The notes: generated by a model from the letters alone, not told the origin. A stretch of DNA of 64,000 nt from Paraburkholderia aromaticivorans (GCF_012689525.1 NZ_CP051516.1:1-64000); one strand, 5' to 3'. Positions 11,933 to 20,791 are shown, counted from the first letter of the stretch. Numbers and translations are program-made.

Positions 11933-13303
11933 TCAACTGTGGAATGAGGGCTTGTGGGGGCAGGGGCGGCCAACCCACTCGATCCGATCGAGCAAAGCCC
12001 TCAACTTCGCGCCTCTTGCCGCATTCACCATTGCGACATGCGCAACCCGCCCCGTGAGATGCGCGCAAAAATCCGCATGATCCTCACGATTCTGCGAGCA
12101 TGGTCCATGTCGTACGCAATTGGTGAGCACGGCTTTCAGCGCATCGAACTCCGGCTGCGCGATATTCGCGTGGCTGTTGACGACAACCCCGGCCAGATGT
12201 TGCCGCGCGCCGCGCCGCATCACGCGCGTCTTCCTCAGATTGACAGCAAACCCTTCTTCAATAGCAATCGCGGCGACCCGAAGAGATAGGCGATCAGCCA
12301 TACGTGCCAGATCCTCGTCGCCGGAAAACGCCAGGTCATCGGCATAACGAGTGTAAGTCGCGCCGACGGTACGCGCCAAGCCCGCAAGTCGCAGATCAAG
12401 CCGAAACGCACACAGGTTCGGCAATGCGGGTGAAGTCGGCGCGCCCTGCGGCAAATGACGATTCCGGTAACGCTGCCGCTCCTGCCAATCGATCCGGTCG
12501 CGCACATCCGGTGCCAGCAAGCGGCCACTCGGCACGCGATTGGTACACAGCGCAGTCAGCGCCCTTGCAACAGCTTGCGGATAACCTAAAGCGTGAATGG
12601 CGGAGTAAACGCACCCCGCGTGAACCGATGCGAAAAAATCCGTCAAATCGAAGCGCATCACCACCGCTTTCGCCACATGCGGTGTGGCAAACATCACGAT
12701 ATTCCGGCCACGTCGAAAACCGTGCGCCGAATCGTGAGCTGGAATACGGTCCAGCAAACCCAACAACACTTTGCGTTGCAGCGCCCGCAACCGCGATTTC
12801 GGAATCTCGATGATCCGGCATCGACCGTCGCGCTTCTCGATCGCCTTATACGAATAGTGATGAAGCGGCGTCGCCGCGCTGTGTGCCGGCACTCGCCATC
12901 GATCGGCAAACCAGTGCAATTCGTCCGGCTCGACGGCCAACCAGGCGGCCAGATCGCCGAGCGTCGGCAACTGCGGTAACGCGACGTCACGCAACCACGG
13001 CGGATGCGGTCGCTGAAAAGGCGGCCGCATCAACACGCGAACCACTCGCGGCGGCGGCTCGCTTCGCCACGCGGCGACGAAGCCCGGCATCCCGGCCACG
13101 ACCGTCGACAACTCCTTGCTGCCGACGATGTCCCACCGCGTACCAAACCGCTTCGCCACCAGGCGCGCCAATCCGTTCATCCGGTCGGCGGCCTCGCCTG
13201 ATACGAGCGCCATCCGCTCGACCATGCCGTCCGGCTCAGGCGGCCCGGCCAGCATCGCATCGGCAAGCGCGTAGGTGATGTGTTGCAGCGAAGATAAGGA
13301 CAT
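11933..13303 (-). CDS. Retron-type reverse transcriptase with N-terminal extension
   Basis: This is an RNA-directed DNA polymerase of the retron-like group. In the 456-residue product the RT core spans about 145-390: AHGFRRGR (193-200), the first catalytic block FDLTDFF (D219, D222), LPQGAPTSP (284-292), the active-site YADD (320-323), and a C-terminal LAGVVVN (370-376) in the place of the VTG motif of retrons. Residues 1-110 are an additional domain I cannot name; PTLGDLAAWLAV (113-124) begins a short N-terminal motif that I recall from long-form retron RTs such as the myxobacterial ones. The start at 13303 lacks a good ribosome site; ATG at 13225 (M27) is an alternative. Group II intron maturase or DGR RT is less likely because there is no X/HNH domain and no template repeat. 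The gene reads toward jetABCD. Confidence 0.85.
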   Translation of the reverse strand: MSLSSLQHITYALADAMLAGPPEPDGMVERMALVSGEAADRMNGLARLVAKRFGTRWDIVGSKELSTVVAGMPGFVAAWRSEPPPRVVRVLMRPPFQRPHPPWLRDVALPQLPTLGDLAAWLAVEPDELHWFADRWRVPAHSAATPLHHYSYKAIEKRDGRCRIIEIPKSRLRALQRKVLLGLLDRIPAHDSAHGFRRGRNIVMFATPHVAKAVVMRFDLTDFFASVHAGCVYSAIHALGYPQAVARALTALCTNRVPSGRLLAPDVRDRIDWQERQRYRNRHLPQGAPTSPALPNLCAFRLDLRLAGLARTVGATYTRYADDLAFSGDEDLARMADRLSLRVAAIAIEEGFAVNLRKTRVMRRGARQHLAGVVVNSHANIAQPEFDALKAVLTNCVRHGPCSQNREDHADFCAHLTGRVAHVAMVNAARGAKLRALLDRIEWVGRPCPHKPSFHS

Positions 13304-13530
13304 AGCAAAGGAAGGCGGGGCGGCCAGTCAACGCGTCTCGTGCTGCGTGAGCGCGCTTGCGTAACGCGCAACCGAGGCTCATGCGACGAACTGCAGAAGT
13401 CATGTTGATCCACGGGGTAGCCCCGTGGTGCCCGGAACCAATGCGGCCAGCATCCAGGCGTGCTTGACCAGCCGTCCCGCGTGGCGACGTTAAGCGAGCC
13501 CGTTGGAGCTTGTCAACGCAATGGCAATAC
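13304..13530 (-). ncRNA. Candidate structured leader / retron msr-msd region upstream of the RT
   Basis: The bases directly upstream of the RT contain several hairpins. The strongest is the perfect CCACGGGG-TAG-CCCCGTGG near 13410-13429, and another is TTGCG-TAACG-CGCAA near 13358-13373. In many retrons, including the myxobacterial type, the msr-msd RNA lies just upstream of the RT gene, so this is where it would be expected. I could not define a convincing pair of a1/a2 end repeats or the branching guanosine, so the exact boundaries and even the identity are unproven. Confidence 0.35.
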
Positions 13531-13654
13531 GAAGCGATTTTTCACCATGTGTGGACGGCATCAATCTGACAGTCGCGCCGTCGAGCGGCGTTGAAGATCG
13601 GCATGCTCATCGCGAGCCAAAGCGCTGCGGCTTAACACGCCACTCGCTCGCAAC

Positions 13655-13906
13655 TTATCCACACCGCCCTCTGGACAACTTTTGTACAAACCACCTGACA
13701 CGTTGTGGGCGAAACCTTGATAAAAACGCCGCATCGCCAGATCGCACAAAAGTTTTCCCAAACTCCATGTTCCTGTCCGCGCACGCTCCGCAGGGTTATC
13801 GATTCCGCAGTGCCTTGATCCGTAAACGAAGTTTCAAGTTATCCACAGAAGGATGCGAGGCTTGTTAACTATTACTACGTATACATATACAAAGACTATA
13901 AAAACC
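13655..13906 (+). other. Origin-like element: DnaA boxes, DnaA-trio-like triplets, AT-rich tract
   Basis: Two perfect DnaA boxes TTATCCACA lie at 13655-13663 and 13839-13847, and degenerate matches lie nearby. After the second box come a GC-rich stretch (13848-13862), then TAACTATTACTACG (13866-13879) with CTA-TTA-CTA triplets like the DnaA-trios of the bacterial basal unwinding system, and then an AT-rich tract to about 13906. This order (box, GC-rich spacer, trio, AT-rich) is that of a DNA unwinding element. It may be the chromosome origin, a second origin-like site or a DnaA-binding regulatory site. The more usual place for oriC is upstream of dnaA, which is outside this window. Confidence 0.6.
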
Positions 13907-13961
13907 AGAGAGGCAACCGCACGGCACGCTGCACAAGCGAGCACACCGGGCAGGCAAACGC

Positions 13962-14828
13962 TCAAGCCAACGGTAAACAGATCTCCGTAATGAGATCCGC
14001 AGGCGCCGTATCCTTCGGGCTATTCAAATACTCCTCGAACACAGGCGCGTCGGCCGCTTCTCGCCCGGACTGCACGAGCCACGTCCCGTATAGCCACTCA
14101 TACGCGGCACGCATATCGCTATACGGACCTTGATGCCGCAACACAGCGTACTCACCACCTTTCACATGCGCCACGGAAACCGGCGAACTCACCGTCACGG
14201 ACGCCTGAACCGGATGCGGCAACAACACCCCGGCCTTCGATCGCAACTCACTCTCCGCAACAACGCCAGGATCATCGTAGTAAACGCCGATCATGCGCAT
14301 CCGACCCGCAAGTAAATTGTGTTTCGCGAGCCAGCCGAACAGCGCGTCGAACGCCTTGCCGATCTGCATATACGGTCCAACGTGATCGACCGACAAAACT
14401 TCCATCGGCTCCACGTGACGAATCACCACTTCACGCATCGTCATTTGATCGTCTCCTGATAGCGCCGGACGAAACCGGCTATGTGTACCTTGCTTGCGAT
14501 ACTGCGCCGGCGGCATGCCGAACGCCGCGCGAAAGGTGCGGGAAAAAGATTGCAGACTGCTGTAGCCGGAGCGCTCGGCAATTTCCGCAATCGGCATGGA
14601 CCCGTTCGCCAGATAGCCCGCCGCGCGATGCAGCCGCAAACGCCGCACCGTGGTGGCCACCGTCTCGCCATACATCGCCTGATAAATCCGGTGCCAGTGA
14701 TACGGCGACAGGCAGGCGATTTCCGCCAGACGATCGATGTCCAACGGCTCATCGAGATGATCGTAAATATGGTCGAGCACGCGGCCGAGCCGGGTTTCGT
14801 AGCGAGCCCGATTACCTGATTCATTCAT
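13962..14828 (-). CDS. AraC-family regulator with C-terminal GyrI-like domain
   Basis: This is a transcription factor with an N-terminal pair of AraC helix-turn-helix motifs (about residues 10-108, including IAEIAERSGYSSLQSFSRTFRAAFG) followed by a GyrI/SbmC-like effector domain (about 130-288, starting REVVIRHVEPMEVLSV). The Rob and BmrR-type GyrI domains bind small hydrophobic molecules, so the ligand is probably a drug-like or cationic compound. I chose ATG 14828 (MNESGNRARY), giving 288 residues; the frame extends to 14903 with non-conserved sequence. It is monocistronic, read toward the origin-like element. The target genes are not evident. Confidence 0.88.
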   Translation of the reverse strand: MNESGNRARYETRLGRVLDHIYDHLDEPLDIDRLAEIACLSPYHWHRIYQAMYGETVATTVRRLRLHRAAGYLANGSMPIAEIAERSGYSSLQSFSRTFRAAFGMPPAQYRKQGTHSRFRPALSGDDQMTMREVVIRHVEPMEVLSVDHVGPYMQIGKAFDALFGWLAKHNLLAGRMRMIGVYYDDPGVVAESELRSKAGVLLPHPVQASVTVSSPVSVAHVKGGEYAVLRHQGPYSDMRAAYEWLYGTWLVQSGREAADAPVFEEYLNSPKDTAPADLITEICLPLA

Positions 14829-15099
14829 GGCTGGGTGAACACAAAATGAGCACAAAAATTGTCGGACGGATGCGGACGAAAGTACCACGTCCCCATTTAC
14901 CAAATCCTGCGAACTTCATCCAGGCGCCACGGTTAATACGTTGCGCAATTAAGCACCCGCTCACACTACGCTGCCCAGAACTTTGCCGAATTTCGATAAC
15001 ACCTCGAATAATGGCTCACTACTATCGGCTGAAGCCTGTCCGCTCATGCACCGCAAAGCCTTGCGGCGTCGAGCTGGCGGCGCCATCAGGGAGCGTCCG

Positions 15100-16503
15100 A
15101 TGAAATCAGAGTCCAAGAGTCAGCACGTCGGCAAAGTCACGCATCACGAGTTGAAGCAGACGCTCGGCACGTGGCAACTGTGGGGCATCGCGGTCGGCCT
15201 CGTCATTTCCGGCGAGTATTTCGGCTGGAGCTATGGATGGGCGAGCGCCGGCACGCTCGGCTTTGTCATCACGGCGGTGTTCATTGCCGCGATGTATACG
15301 ACGTTTATTTTCAGTTTCACCGAACTCACCACATCGATTCCGCACGCAGGCGGCCCGTTCGCCTACGCCCGCCACGCGTTCGGCCCGACCGGTGGTTATC
15401 TGGCCGGCGCGGCGACGCTGGTCGAATTCGTGTTTGCGCCGCCGGCCATCGCGCTCGCGATCGGCGCTTACCTGCACGTACAGTTTCCTGGGCTCGAACC
15501 CAAGCACGCGGCGATGGGCGCGTATCTCGTCTTCATGGCGCTGAATATCGTCGGCGTGCAGATCGCCGCAGCGTTCGAACTGTGCGTGACGCTGCTTGCA
15601 ATCTTCGAGCTGCTGGTTTTCATGGGCGTCGTGTCGCCGGGCTTTGAGTGGTCGAATTTCACCAAGGGCGGCTGGTCCGGCGCCGATACCTTCAGCATGG
15701 GTTCGTTTCACGGCATGTTCGCGGCGATTCCGTTCGCCATCTGGTTTTTCCTCGCGATCGAAGGCGTGGCCATGGCCGCCGAAGAAGCCAAGAACCCGAA
15801 GCGCTCGATTCCGATTGCCTACATCACCGGCATTCTGACGCTGGTTGTGCTCGCCATCGGCGTGATGGTGTTTGCCGGCGCGGCAGGCGACTGGACCAAG
15901 CTGTCGAACATCAACGATCCGCTGCCGCAGGCGATGAAATTCATCGTCGGCGAACATAGCGGGTGGATGCATATGCTGGTGTGGCTCGGTCTGTTCGGAC
16001 TGGTCGCGTCGTTCCACGGCATCATCCTTGGCTATTCGCGGCAAATCTTCGCGCTGGCTCGCGCCGGCTATCTGCCGGAGTGGCTCTCGAAAGTGCATCC
16101 GCGCTTCAAGACGCCGCATCGCGCGATCATTGCGGGCGGCGTGGTCGGCATCGCGGCGATCTATAGCGACGAGCTGATCCAGTTCGGCGGCCAGACGCTG
16201 ACGGCGAACATCGTGACGATGTCGGTATTTGGCGCTATCGTGATGTATATCATCAGCATGTTGTCGCTGTTCAAGCTGCGCCGCACCGAGCCGAATATGG
16301 AGCGCCCGTTCCGCGCGCCGCTGTTTCCGGTTTTTCCGGCGTTCGCACTGGTGGCCGCGGTCATCTGTCTGGCGACGATGGTCTACTTCAATTTTCTGGT
16401 GGCGATCGTGTTCGCAATCTTTCTCGCGCTGGGCTACGTCTACTTCCTGATGACACGCCATCAACGCGAAGCCGCGCCGGCGGACGCCTTACTCGAGGAA
16501 TGA
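15100..16503 (+). CDS. eat: Ethanolamine permease (APC family)
   Basis: This is a 467-residue amino acid-polyamine-organocation permease with about 12 hydrophobic segments, probably importing ethanolamine across the inner membrane. The N-terminal LGTWQLWGIAVGLVISGEYFGWSYGW matches the ethanolamine permease subgroup (in two parts: LGTWQLWGIAVGL and VISGEYFGWSYGW). It ends in a hydrophilic tail EAAPADALLEE. The start at ATG 15100 (MKSESKSQHVG) follows a purine-rich CAGGGAG at 15087-15093; the open frame to 14983 is unlikely. It lies 43 bases before eutB, so transporter and lyase genes form one operon, which supports the substrate assignment. Confidence 0.92.
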   Translation: MKSESKSQHVGKVTHHELKQTLGTWQLWGIAVGLVISGEYFGWSYGWASAGTLGFVITAVFIAAMYTTFIFSFTELTTSIPHAGGPFAYARHAFGPTGGYLAGAATLVEFVFAPPAIALAIGAYLHVQFPGLEPKHAAMGAYLVFMALNIVGVQIAAAFELCVTLLAIFELLVFMGVVSPGFEWSNFTKGGWSGADTFSMGSFHGMFAAIPFAIWFFLAIEGVAMAAEEAKNPKRSIPIAYITGILTLVVLAIGVMVFAGAAGDWTKLSNINDPLPQAMKFIVGEHSGWMHMLVWLGLFGLVASFHGIILGYSRQIFALARAGYLPEWLSKVHPRFKTPHRAIIAGGVVGIAAIYSDELIQFGGQTLTANIVTMSVFGAIVMYIISMLSLFKLRRTEPNMERPFRAPLFPVFPAFALVAAVICLATMVYFNFLVAIVFAIFLALGYVYFLMTRHQREAAPADALLEE

Positions 16504-16546
16504 CGGATCGAGCCGCTGCGCAAGCAGCGGCGATGGAGTCGTAAAG

Positions 16547-17941
16547 ATGAGCTATACCGAGACGATCGGCAGCCGCACGTATCGCTTTGCCGATCTGAAA
16601 ACCCTGATGGCGAAGGCCAGTCCGCAGCGCTCCGGCGACCAACTCGCGGGCGTGGCCGCAGCGAGCGAGGAAGAACGCGTCGCGGCCAAGATGGCGCTCG
16701 CGCAGGTGCCACTGCGCACCTTCCTCAACGAAGCGTTGATTCCCTACGAGAGCGACGAGGTCACGCGTCTCGTGATCGACGATCATTCGCCGCAGGCGTT
16801 CGCCGAGATCTCTCACCTCACGGTCGGTGATTTTCGCAACTGGCTGCTGAGCAACACGACCGACGCCGACGCGCTCACGCGTATCACCGCAGGCCTGACT
16901 CCGGAGATGGTCGCGGCGGTGTCCAAGCTGATGCGCAATCAGGATCTGATCGCGGCGGCGCGTAAACGTCCGGTGATTACGCGCTTTCGCAACACGGTCG
17001 GTTTACCGGGGCACATGTCGGTGCGTTTGCAACCGAATCATCCGACCGACGACGTCAAAGGCATCGCCGCCTCGATGCTCGACGGCCTGATGTACGGCTG
17101 CGGCGACGCGATGATCGGCATCAACCCGGCCAGCGACAATCTCGCCGCGATCACCAAGCTGTTGCTGATGATCGACGACTTCCGCCAACGCTATCAGGTG
17201 CCGACGCAATCGTGCGTGCTGACCCACGTCACCAACACGATCGCCGCCATTGAAAAAGGCGCGCCGGTCGATCTGGTGTTTCAGTCGATTGCGGGCACGG
17301 AGAAAGCGAACGCGGGTTTCGGCATTTCGCTCGCGCTGTTGCAGGAAGCGTATGAAGCGGGACTCTCGTTAAAGCGCGGCACGGTCGGCAACAATTTGAT
17401 GTACTTTGAAACCGGCCAAGGCAGCGCCTTGTCGGCGGATGCGCATTTCGGCGTGGACCAGCAGACGTGCGAAGTGCGTGCCTACGCGGTGGCGCGCAAG
17501 TTCAATCCGTTTCTGGTGAACACCGTGGTTGGCTTCATCGGCCCGGAGTATCTATACGACGGTAAACAGATCACGCGTGCCGGCCTCGAAGATCACTTCT
17601 GCGGCAAACTGCTTGGCGTGCCGATGGGTTGCGACATCTGCTACACGAACCATGCCGAAGCCGATCAGGACGACATGGACAACCTGCTCACGCTGCTCGG
17701 CGTAGCAGGCATCAACTTCATCATGGGCATTCCGGGTGCTGACGACATCATGCTCAATTATCAAAGCACGTCGTTCCACGACGCGCTTTACGTGCGGGAC
17801 GTGCTCGGTTTGCGCCGCGCGCCGGAATTCGAAGAATGGCTGGAGTCGATGCAGATCACCGACTCGCGGGGCGCGTTGTTGAGCGCATCGACACAACAAC
17901 CCTTGCTGGAAGGGGCGCGCGACTGGATGGGCATCGCATGA
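16547..17941 (+). CDS. eutB: Ethanolamine ammonia-lyase large subunit
   Basis: EutB is the catalytic subunit of the adenosylcobalamin-dependent lyase that converts ethanolamine to acetaldehyde and ammonia. At 464 residues it has the normal length, beginning MSYTETIGSRTYRF and containing the family regions KRPVITRFRNTVGLPG (about 143-158), LVFQSIAGTEKANAGFG (about 243-259) and GCDICYTNHAEADQDDMDN (about 361-379). No microcompartment shell genes are nearby, so this is the simple cytosolic pathway type found in Pseudomonas and Burkholderia. Its stop overlaps the eutC start (ATGA), so the two subunits are coupled. Confidence 0.96.
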   Translation: MSYTETIGSRTYRFADLKTLMAKASPQRSGDQLAGVAAASEEERVAAKMALAQVPLRTFLNEALIPYESDEVTRLVIDDHSPQAFAEISHLTVGDFRNWLLSNTTDADALTRITAGLTPEMVAAVSKLMRNQDLIAAARKRPVITRFRNTVGLPGHMSVRLQPNHPTDDVKGIAASMLDGLMYGCGDAMIGINPASDNLAAITKLLLMIDDFRQRYQVPTQSCVLTHVTNTIAAIEKGAPVDLVFQSIAGTEKANAGFGISLALLQEAYEAGLSLKRGTVGNNLMYFETGQGSALSADAHFGVDQQTCEVRAYAVARKFNPFLVNTVVGFIGPEYLYDGKQITRAGLEDHFCGKLLGVPMGCDICYTNHAEADQDDMDNLLTLLGVAGINFIMGIPGADDIMLNYQSTSFHDALYVRDVLGLRRAPEFEEWLESMQITDSRGALLSASTQQPLLEGARDWMGIA

Positions 17942-18735
17942 GCGACTTCCTCGAAAAGAATCCGTGGAACGCGCTGCGACAGTTCACCAACGCGCGCATT
18001 GCGTTGGGCCGCGCGGGCAATAGCTTGCCGACCGCGCCGCTGCTGGCGTTCAATCTGTCGCACGCGCAGGCGCGCGACGCCGTGCATCATCCGCTCGATA
18101 CCGACGTGCTGCACGAGCAATTGCGCGCGCAAAACTTCAAGACGCTCGACGTGCATAGCGCCGCGCCGGATCGCGAGCATTATTTGCGGCGTCCCGATCT
18201 TGGGCGGCGTTTATCGGAAGAGAGTCGGGTGGCGCTGGCAGCGATACCGAACGATTCGCCCGAAGTGGTCTTCGTGATCGGCGATGGTCTTTCGGCGTTC
18301 GCGGCATCGAAGCAATCTCTTCCGCTGCTGCAAGCCGTCATTCCGCTTCTCGCGGATTGGAAGATCGGCCCGGTCGTGGTCGCGCGTCAGGCGCGCGTCG
18401 CGCTGGGTGACGAGATTGGCGAGTTGCTCAATGCAAAATTGGTGGTGATGCTGATCGGCGAGCGGCCAGGTTTGAGTTCGCCCGATAGCCTCGGTATTTA
18501 CCTGACGTACGCGCCGAAAGTCGGCTGTAGCGACGCGCAACGCAACTGTATTTCGAATGTACGTCCTGAAGGACTCGACTATCCGCTGGCCGCGCACAAG
18601 CTGCACTATCTGCTGACGCATGCAAGGCGTTTGGGTCTGACCGGTGTCGGCCTGAAAGACGACAGCGATGCGCTGCTGGCAGATACACCAGCGGCACCCG
18701 CCGTCAGCGACGATTCAAACTTGGGTGCAGCGTAA
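17938..18735 (+). CDS. eutC: Ethanolamine ammonia-lyase small subunit
   Basis: EutC pairs with EutB and contributes to cobalamin binding in the ethanolamine ammonia-lyase. The 265-residue protein begins MSDFLEKNPWNALRQFTNARIALG, includes HAPDREHYLRRPDLGR-like sequence (SAAPDREHYLRRPDLGRRL, about 77-95), and has the C-terminal region with LSSPDSLGIYLTY and KVGCSDAQRNCISN. I chose ATG 17938, which overlaps the eutB stop; the longer frame from 17836 lies inside eutB. The gene ends 5 bases from the convergent DUF779 gene. Confidence 0.95.
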   Translation: MSDFLEKNPWNALRQFTNARIALGRAGNSLPTAPLLAFNLSHAQARDAVHHPLDTDVLHEQLRAQNFKTLDVHSAAPDREHYLRRPDLGRRLSEESRVALAAIPNDSPEVVFVIGDGLSAFAASKQSLPLLQAVIPLLADWKIGPVVVARQARVALGDEIGELLNAKLVVMLIGERPGLSSPDSLGIYLTYAPKVGCSDAQRNCISNVRPEGLDYPLAAHKLHYLLTHARRLGLTGVGLKDDSDALLADTPAAPAVSDDSNLGAA

Positions 18736-18740
18736 AACGA

Positions 18741-19136
18741 TCAAGCATCGGCCTTCTGGACGGGATGCGTTTCCAGCCATGCATTCTCTTCATCCTTGAA
18801 AAGACGGGAGCGCGTCAAGAACCGTAAACCGCTGGGCCGCTCCAGAGAAAACATTCCGCCATTTCCCGGCACTGCGTCGATGATCAACTGCGTGTGCTGC
18901 CAGTATTCGAATTGCGATTCGCTCATGTAGAACGGCACGCCCGCAATCGCGCCGAGTTTGACGTCGGACGAACCGACCATGAACTCGCCTTGGGGAAACA
19001 TCATCGGCGCGCTGCCGTCGCAACATCCGCCGGATTGATGGAACAGCACCTCGCCATGCTCCGCGCGCAACTTGTCGATCAACTCGACAGCGGCAGGCGT
19101 TGCGATCACGCGGGCGACTTCCTTCTCATCAGCCAT
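18741..19136 (-). CDS. DUF779 protein, acetaldehyde dehydrogenase partner
   Basis: This is a 131-residue protein of the DUF779 family, whose biochemical role is not established, but whose genes are regularly found next to NAD-dependent acetaldehyde dehydrogenases, as here. The family core HQSGGCCDGSAPMM (about 34-47) with its vicinal cysteines suggests metal or redox binding, which is inference. The start at ATG 19136 (MADEKEVARV) is 65 bases after the dehydrogenase stop on the same strand, so both are likely on one transcript. The frame to 19172 adds 12 hydrophobic residues that are probably not translated. Confidence 0.85.
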   Translation of the reverse strand: MADEKEVARVIATPAAVELIDKLRAEHGEVLFHQSGGCCDGSAPMMFPQGEFMVGSSDVKLGAIAGVPFYMSESQFEYWQHTQLIIDAVPGNGGMFSLERPSGLRFLTRSRLFKDEENAWLETHPVQKADA

Positions 19137-19201
19137 CACATGCCCTCGCAGAAAAAAGAGCGAGCCGCGCAATGCGGCCCGCTCGAACAGGAACGCGACG
19201 C

Positions 19202-20722
19202 TTAGAAGAAACCGAGCGGCTTGTCGCTATAGCTGACCAGCAGGTTCTTGGTCTGCTGATAGTGGTCGAGCATCATCTTGTGATTTTCACGTCCGATGCC
19301 TGACTGCTTGTAGCCGCCGAATGCCGCATGCGCCGGATAGGCGTGATAGCAGTTGGTCCATACGCGGCCTGCCTGAATCTGCCGGCCAAAGCGATAGGCG
19401 CGCGTGCCGTCGCGCGTCCACACGCCGGCGCCCAGACCATAGAGCGTGTCGTTGGCAATCTCGAGCGCTTCTTCTTCGGTCTTGAACGTCGTGACCGACA
19501 CCACCGGTCCGAAGATCTCTTCCTGGAAGATGCGCATCTTGTTGTGACCGCGGAAGACGGTCGGCTTCACGTAGTAGCCTTTGCTCAATTCACCGTCGAG
19601 CGCGTTGCGTTCGCCGCCGATCAGGCATTCGGCGCCTTCCTGTTTGCCGAGGTCGATATAAGAGAGGATTTTTTCCAGCTGTTCCTGCGAGGCCTGCGCG
19701 CCGATCATTGTCTTGGTGTCGAGCGGATGCCCTTGCGTGATCGCCGCGACGCGCTTCAGCGCACGTTCCATGAAGCGGTCGTAAATCTTTTCATCGATCA
19801 ACACGCGCGACGGACACGTGCACACTTCGCCCTGATTCAGCGCGAACATCGTGAAGCCTTCGAGCGCCTTGTCGAAATAGCTGTCGTCGGCGTTCATCAC
19901 GTCGTCGAAGAAAATATTCGGGCTCTTGCCACCGAGTTCGAGCGTCACCGGAATGATGTTCTGGCTTGCGTACTGCATGATCAGACGGCCGGTGGTGGTC
20001 TCGCCGGTAAACGCGATCTTGGCGATGCGCTTGCTGGAAGCAAGCGGCTTGCCGGCTTCGAGGCCGAAGCCGTTTACCACGTTCAGCACGCCTGCGGGCA
20101 ACAGGTCCTGAATGAGTTCGACCAGGACGAGAATCGAAGCGGGTGTTTGCTCGGCCGGCTTGAGCACGACGCAGTTGCCGGCAGCGAGTGCGGGCGCGAG
20201 CTTCCATACGGCCATCAGGATCGGGAAATTCCACGGAATGATCTGACCGACCACGCCGAGCGGTTCATGAAAGTGATACGCGACGGTGTCGTGATCGATC
20301 TCGGAGATCGAGCCTTCCTGCGCGCGCACGGCGCCGGCGAAATAGCGGAAGTGATCGATGGCGAGCGGAATGTCGGCGGCCATGGTTTCGCGTAGCGGCT
20401 TGCCGTTGTCGATCGTCTCGGCCACGGCGAGACGTTGCAGGTTCGCTTCCATCCGGTCGGCAATGCGCATCAGAATGTTCGACCGATCGCCGGCGGAGGT
20501 TTTTCCCCACGCTGCTTTCGCACGATGCGCCGCATCGAGCGCGAGTTCGACGTCGGCTTCGCGCGAGCGTGGGATCGAAGTGAAAGCTTCACCGGTGATC
20601 GGCGACACGTTGTCGAAGTACTCACCGCCCGCAGGCTTCACCCATTCGCCGCCGATGAAATTCGCATACTGCTTCTTGTACGGGAATTCGGTGGTCAGAA
20701 ATTGCATCTCTGCGTGATTCAT
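19202..20722 (-). CDS. exaC: NAD-dependent acetaldehyde dehydrogenase (ExaC/AcoD type)
   Basis: This enzyme oxidises acetaldehyde, here the product of EutBC, to acetate. The 506-residue protein shows the aldehyde dehydrogenase residues: PWNF with N165, LELGGKSPN with E262, and the nucleophile C301 in NQGEVCTC. It starts at ATG 20722 after a good GAGGAG ribosome site and not at 20887, because the upstream part is non-conserved. It lies in the DUF779 pair and is divergent from the EutR-like gene. A sigma-54-type element TGGCAC-N5-TGGCT lies at 20792-20807, about 70 bases upstream of the start. Orthologues are called ExaC, AcoD or aldehyde dehydrogenase II; the name is by family, not tested. Confidence 0.92.
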   Translation of the reverse strand: MNHAEMQFLTTEFPYKKQYANFIGGEWVKPAGGEYFDNVSPITGEAFTSIPRSREADVELALDAAHRAKAAWGKTSAGDRSNILMRIADRMEANLQRLAVAETIDNGKPLRETMAADIPLAIDHFRYFAGAVRAQEGSISEIDHDTVAYHFHEPLGVVGQIIPWNFPILMAVWKLAPALAAGNCVVLKPAEQTPASILVLVELIQDLLPAGVLNVVNGFGLEAGKPLASSKRIAKIAFTGETTTGRLIMQYASQNIIPVTLELGGKSPNIFFDDVMNADDSYFDKALEGFTMFALNQGEVCTCPSRVLIDEKIYDRFMERALKRVAAITQGHPLDTKTMIGAQASQEQLEKILSYIDLGKQEGAECLIGGERNALDGELSKGYYVKPTVFRGHNKMRIFQEEIFGPVVSVTTFKTEEEALEIANDTLYGLGAGVWTRDGTRAYRFGRQIQAGRVWTNCYHAYPAHAAFGGYKQSGIGRENHKMMLDHYQQTKNLLVSYSDKPLGFF

Positions 20723-20791
20723 CTGTGTGCTCCTCACATGTTTGAATGGGCTATATTCGGCTCGATATATCGCTTGGCCGCGAAAGGCTAC

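Larger units (their letters stand above)
13304..13961. other. Long non-coding gap: RT leader plus origin-like element
   Basis: This 658-base gap separates the RT (minus) from the AraC/GyrI gene (minus, ends at 13962). The RT-proximal part is hairpin rich. The part from about 13650 to 13910 holds DnaA boxes and a markedly AT-rich tract. Small open frames across it look like shadows. Confidence 0.7.

Noticed and set aside
13511..13520. GTCAACGC copies near 13328 and 13512 as possible retron a1/a2 ends
   Set aside because: They are direct, not inverted, repeats, so they cannot pair as a1/a2.
14972..14987. A possible sigma-54 element before the ethanolamine permease
   Set aside because: The essential GG of the -24 element is GC here, so the match is poor.
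15106..16464. A 452-codon minus-strand frame opposite the ethanolamine permease
   Set aside because: Shadow frame; the permease is certain.
19328..20395. A 355-codon plus-strand frame opposite the aldehyde dehydrogenase
   Set aside because: Shadow frame opposite a certain gene.
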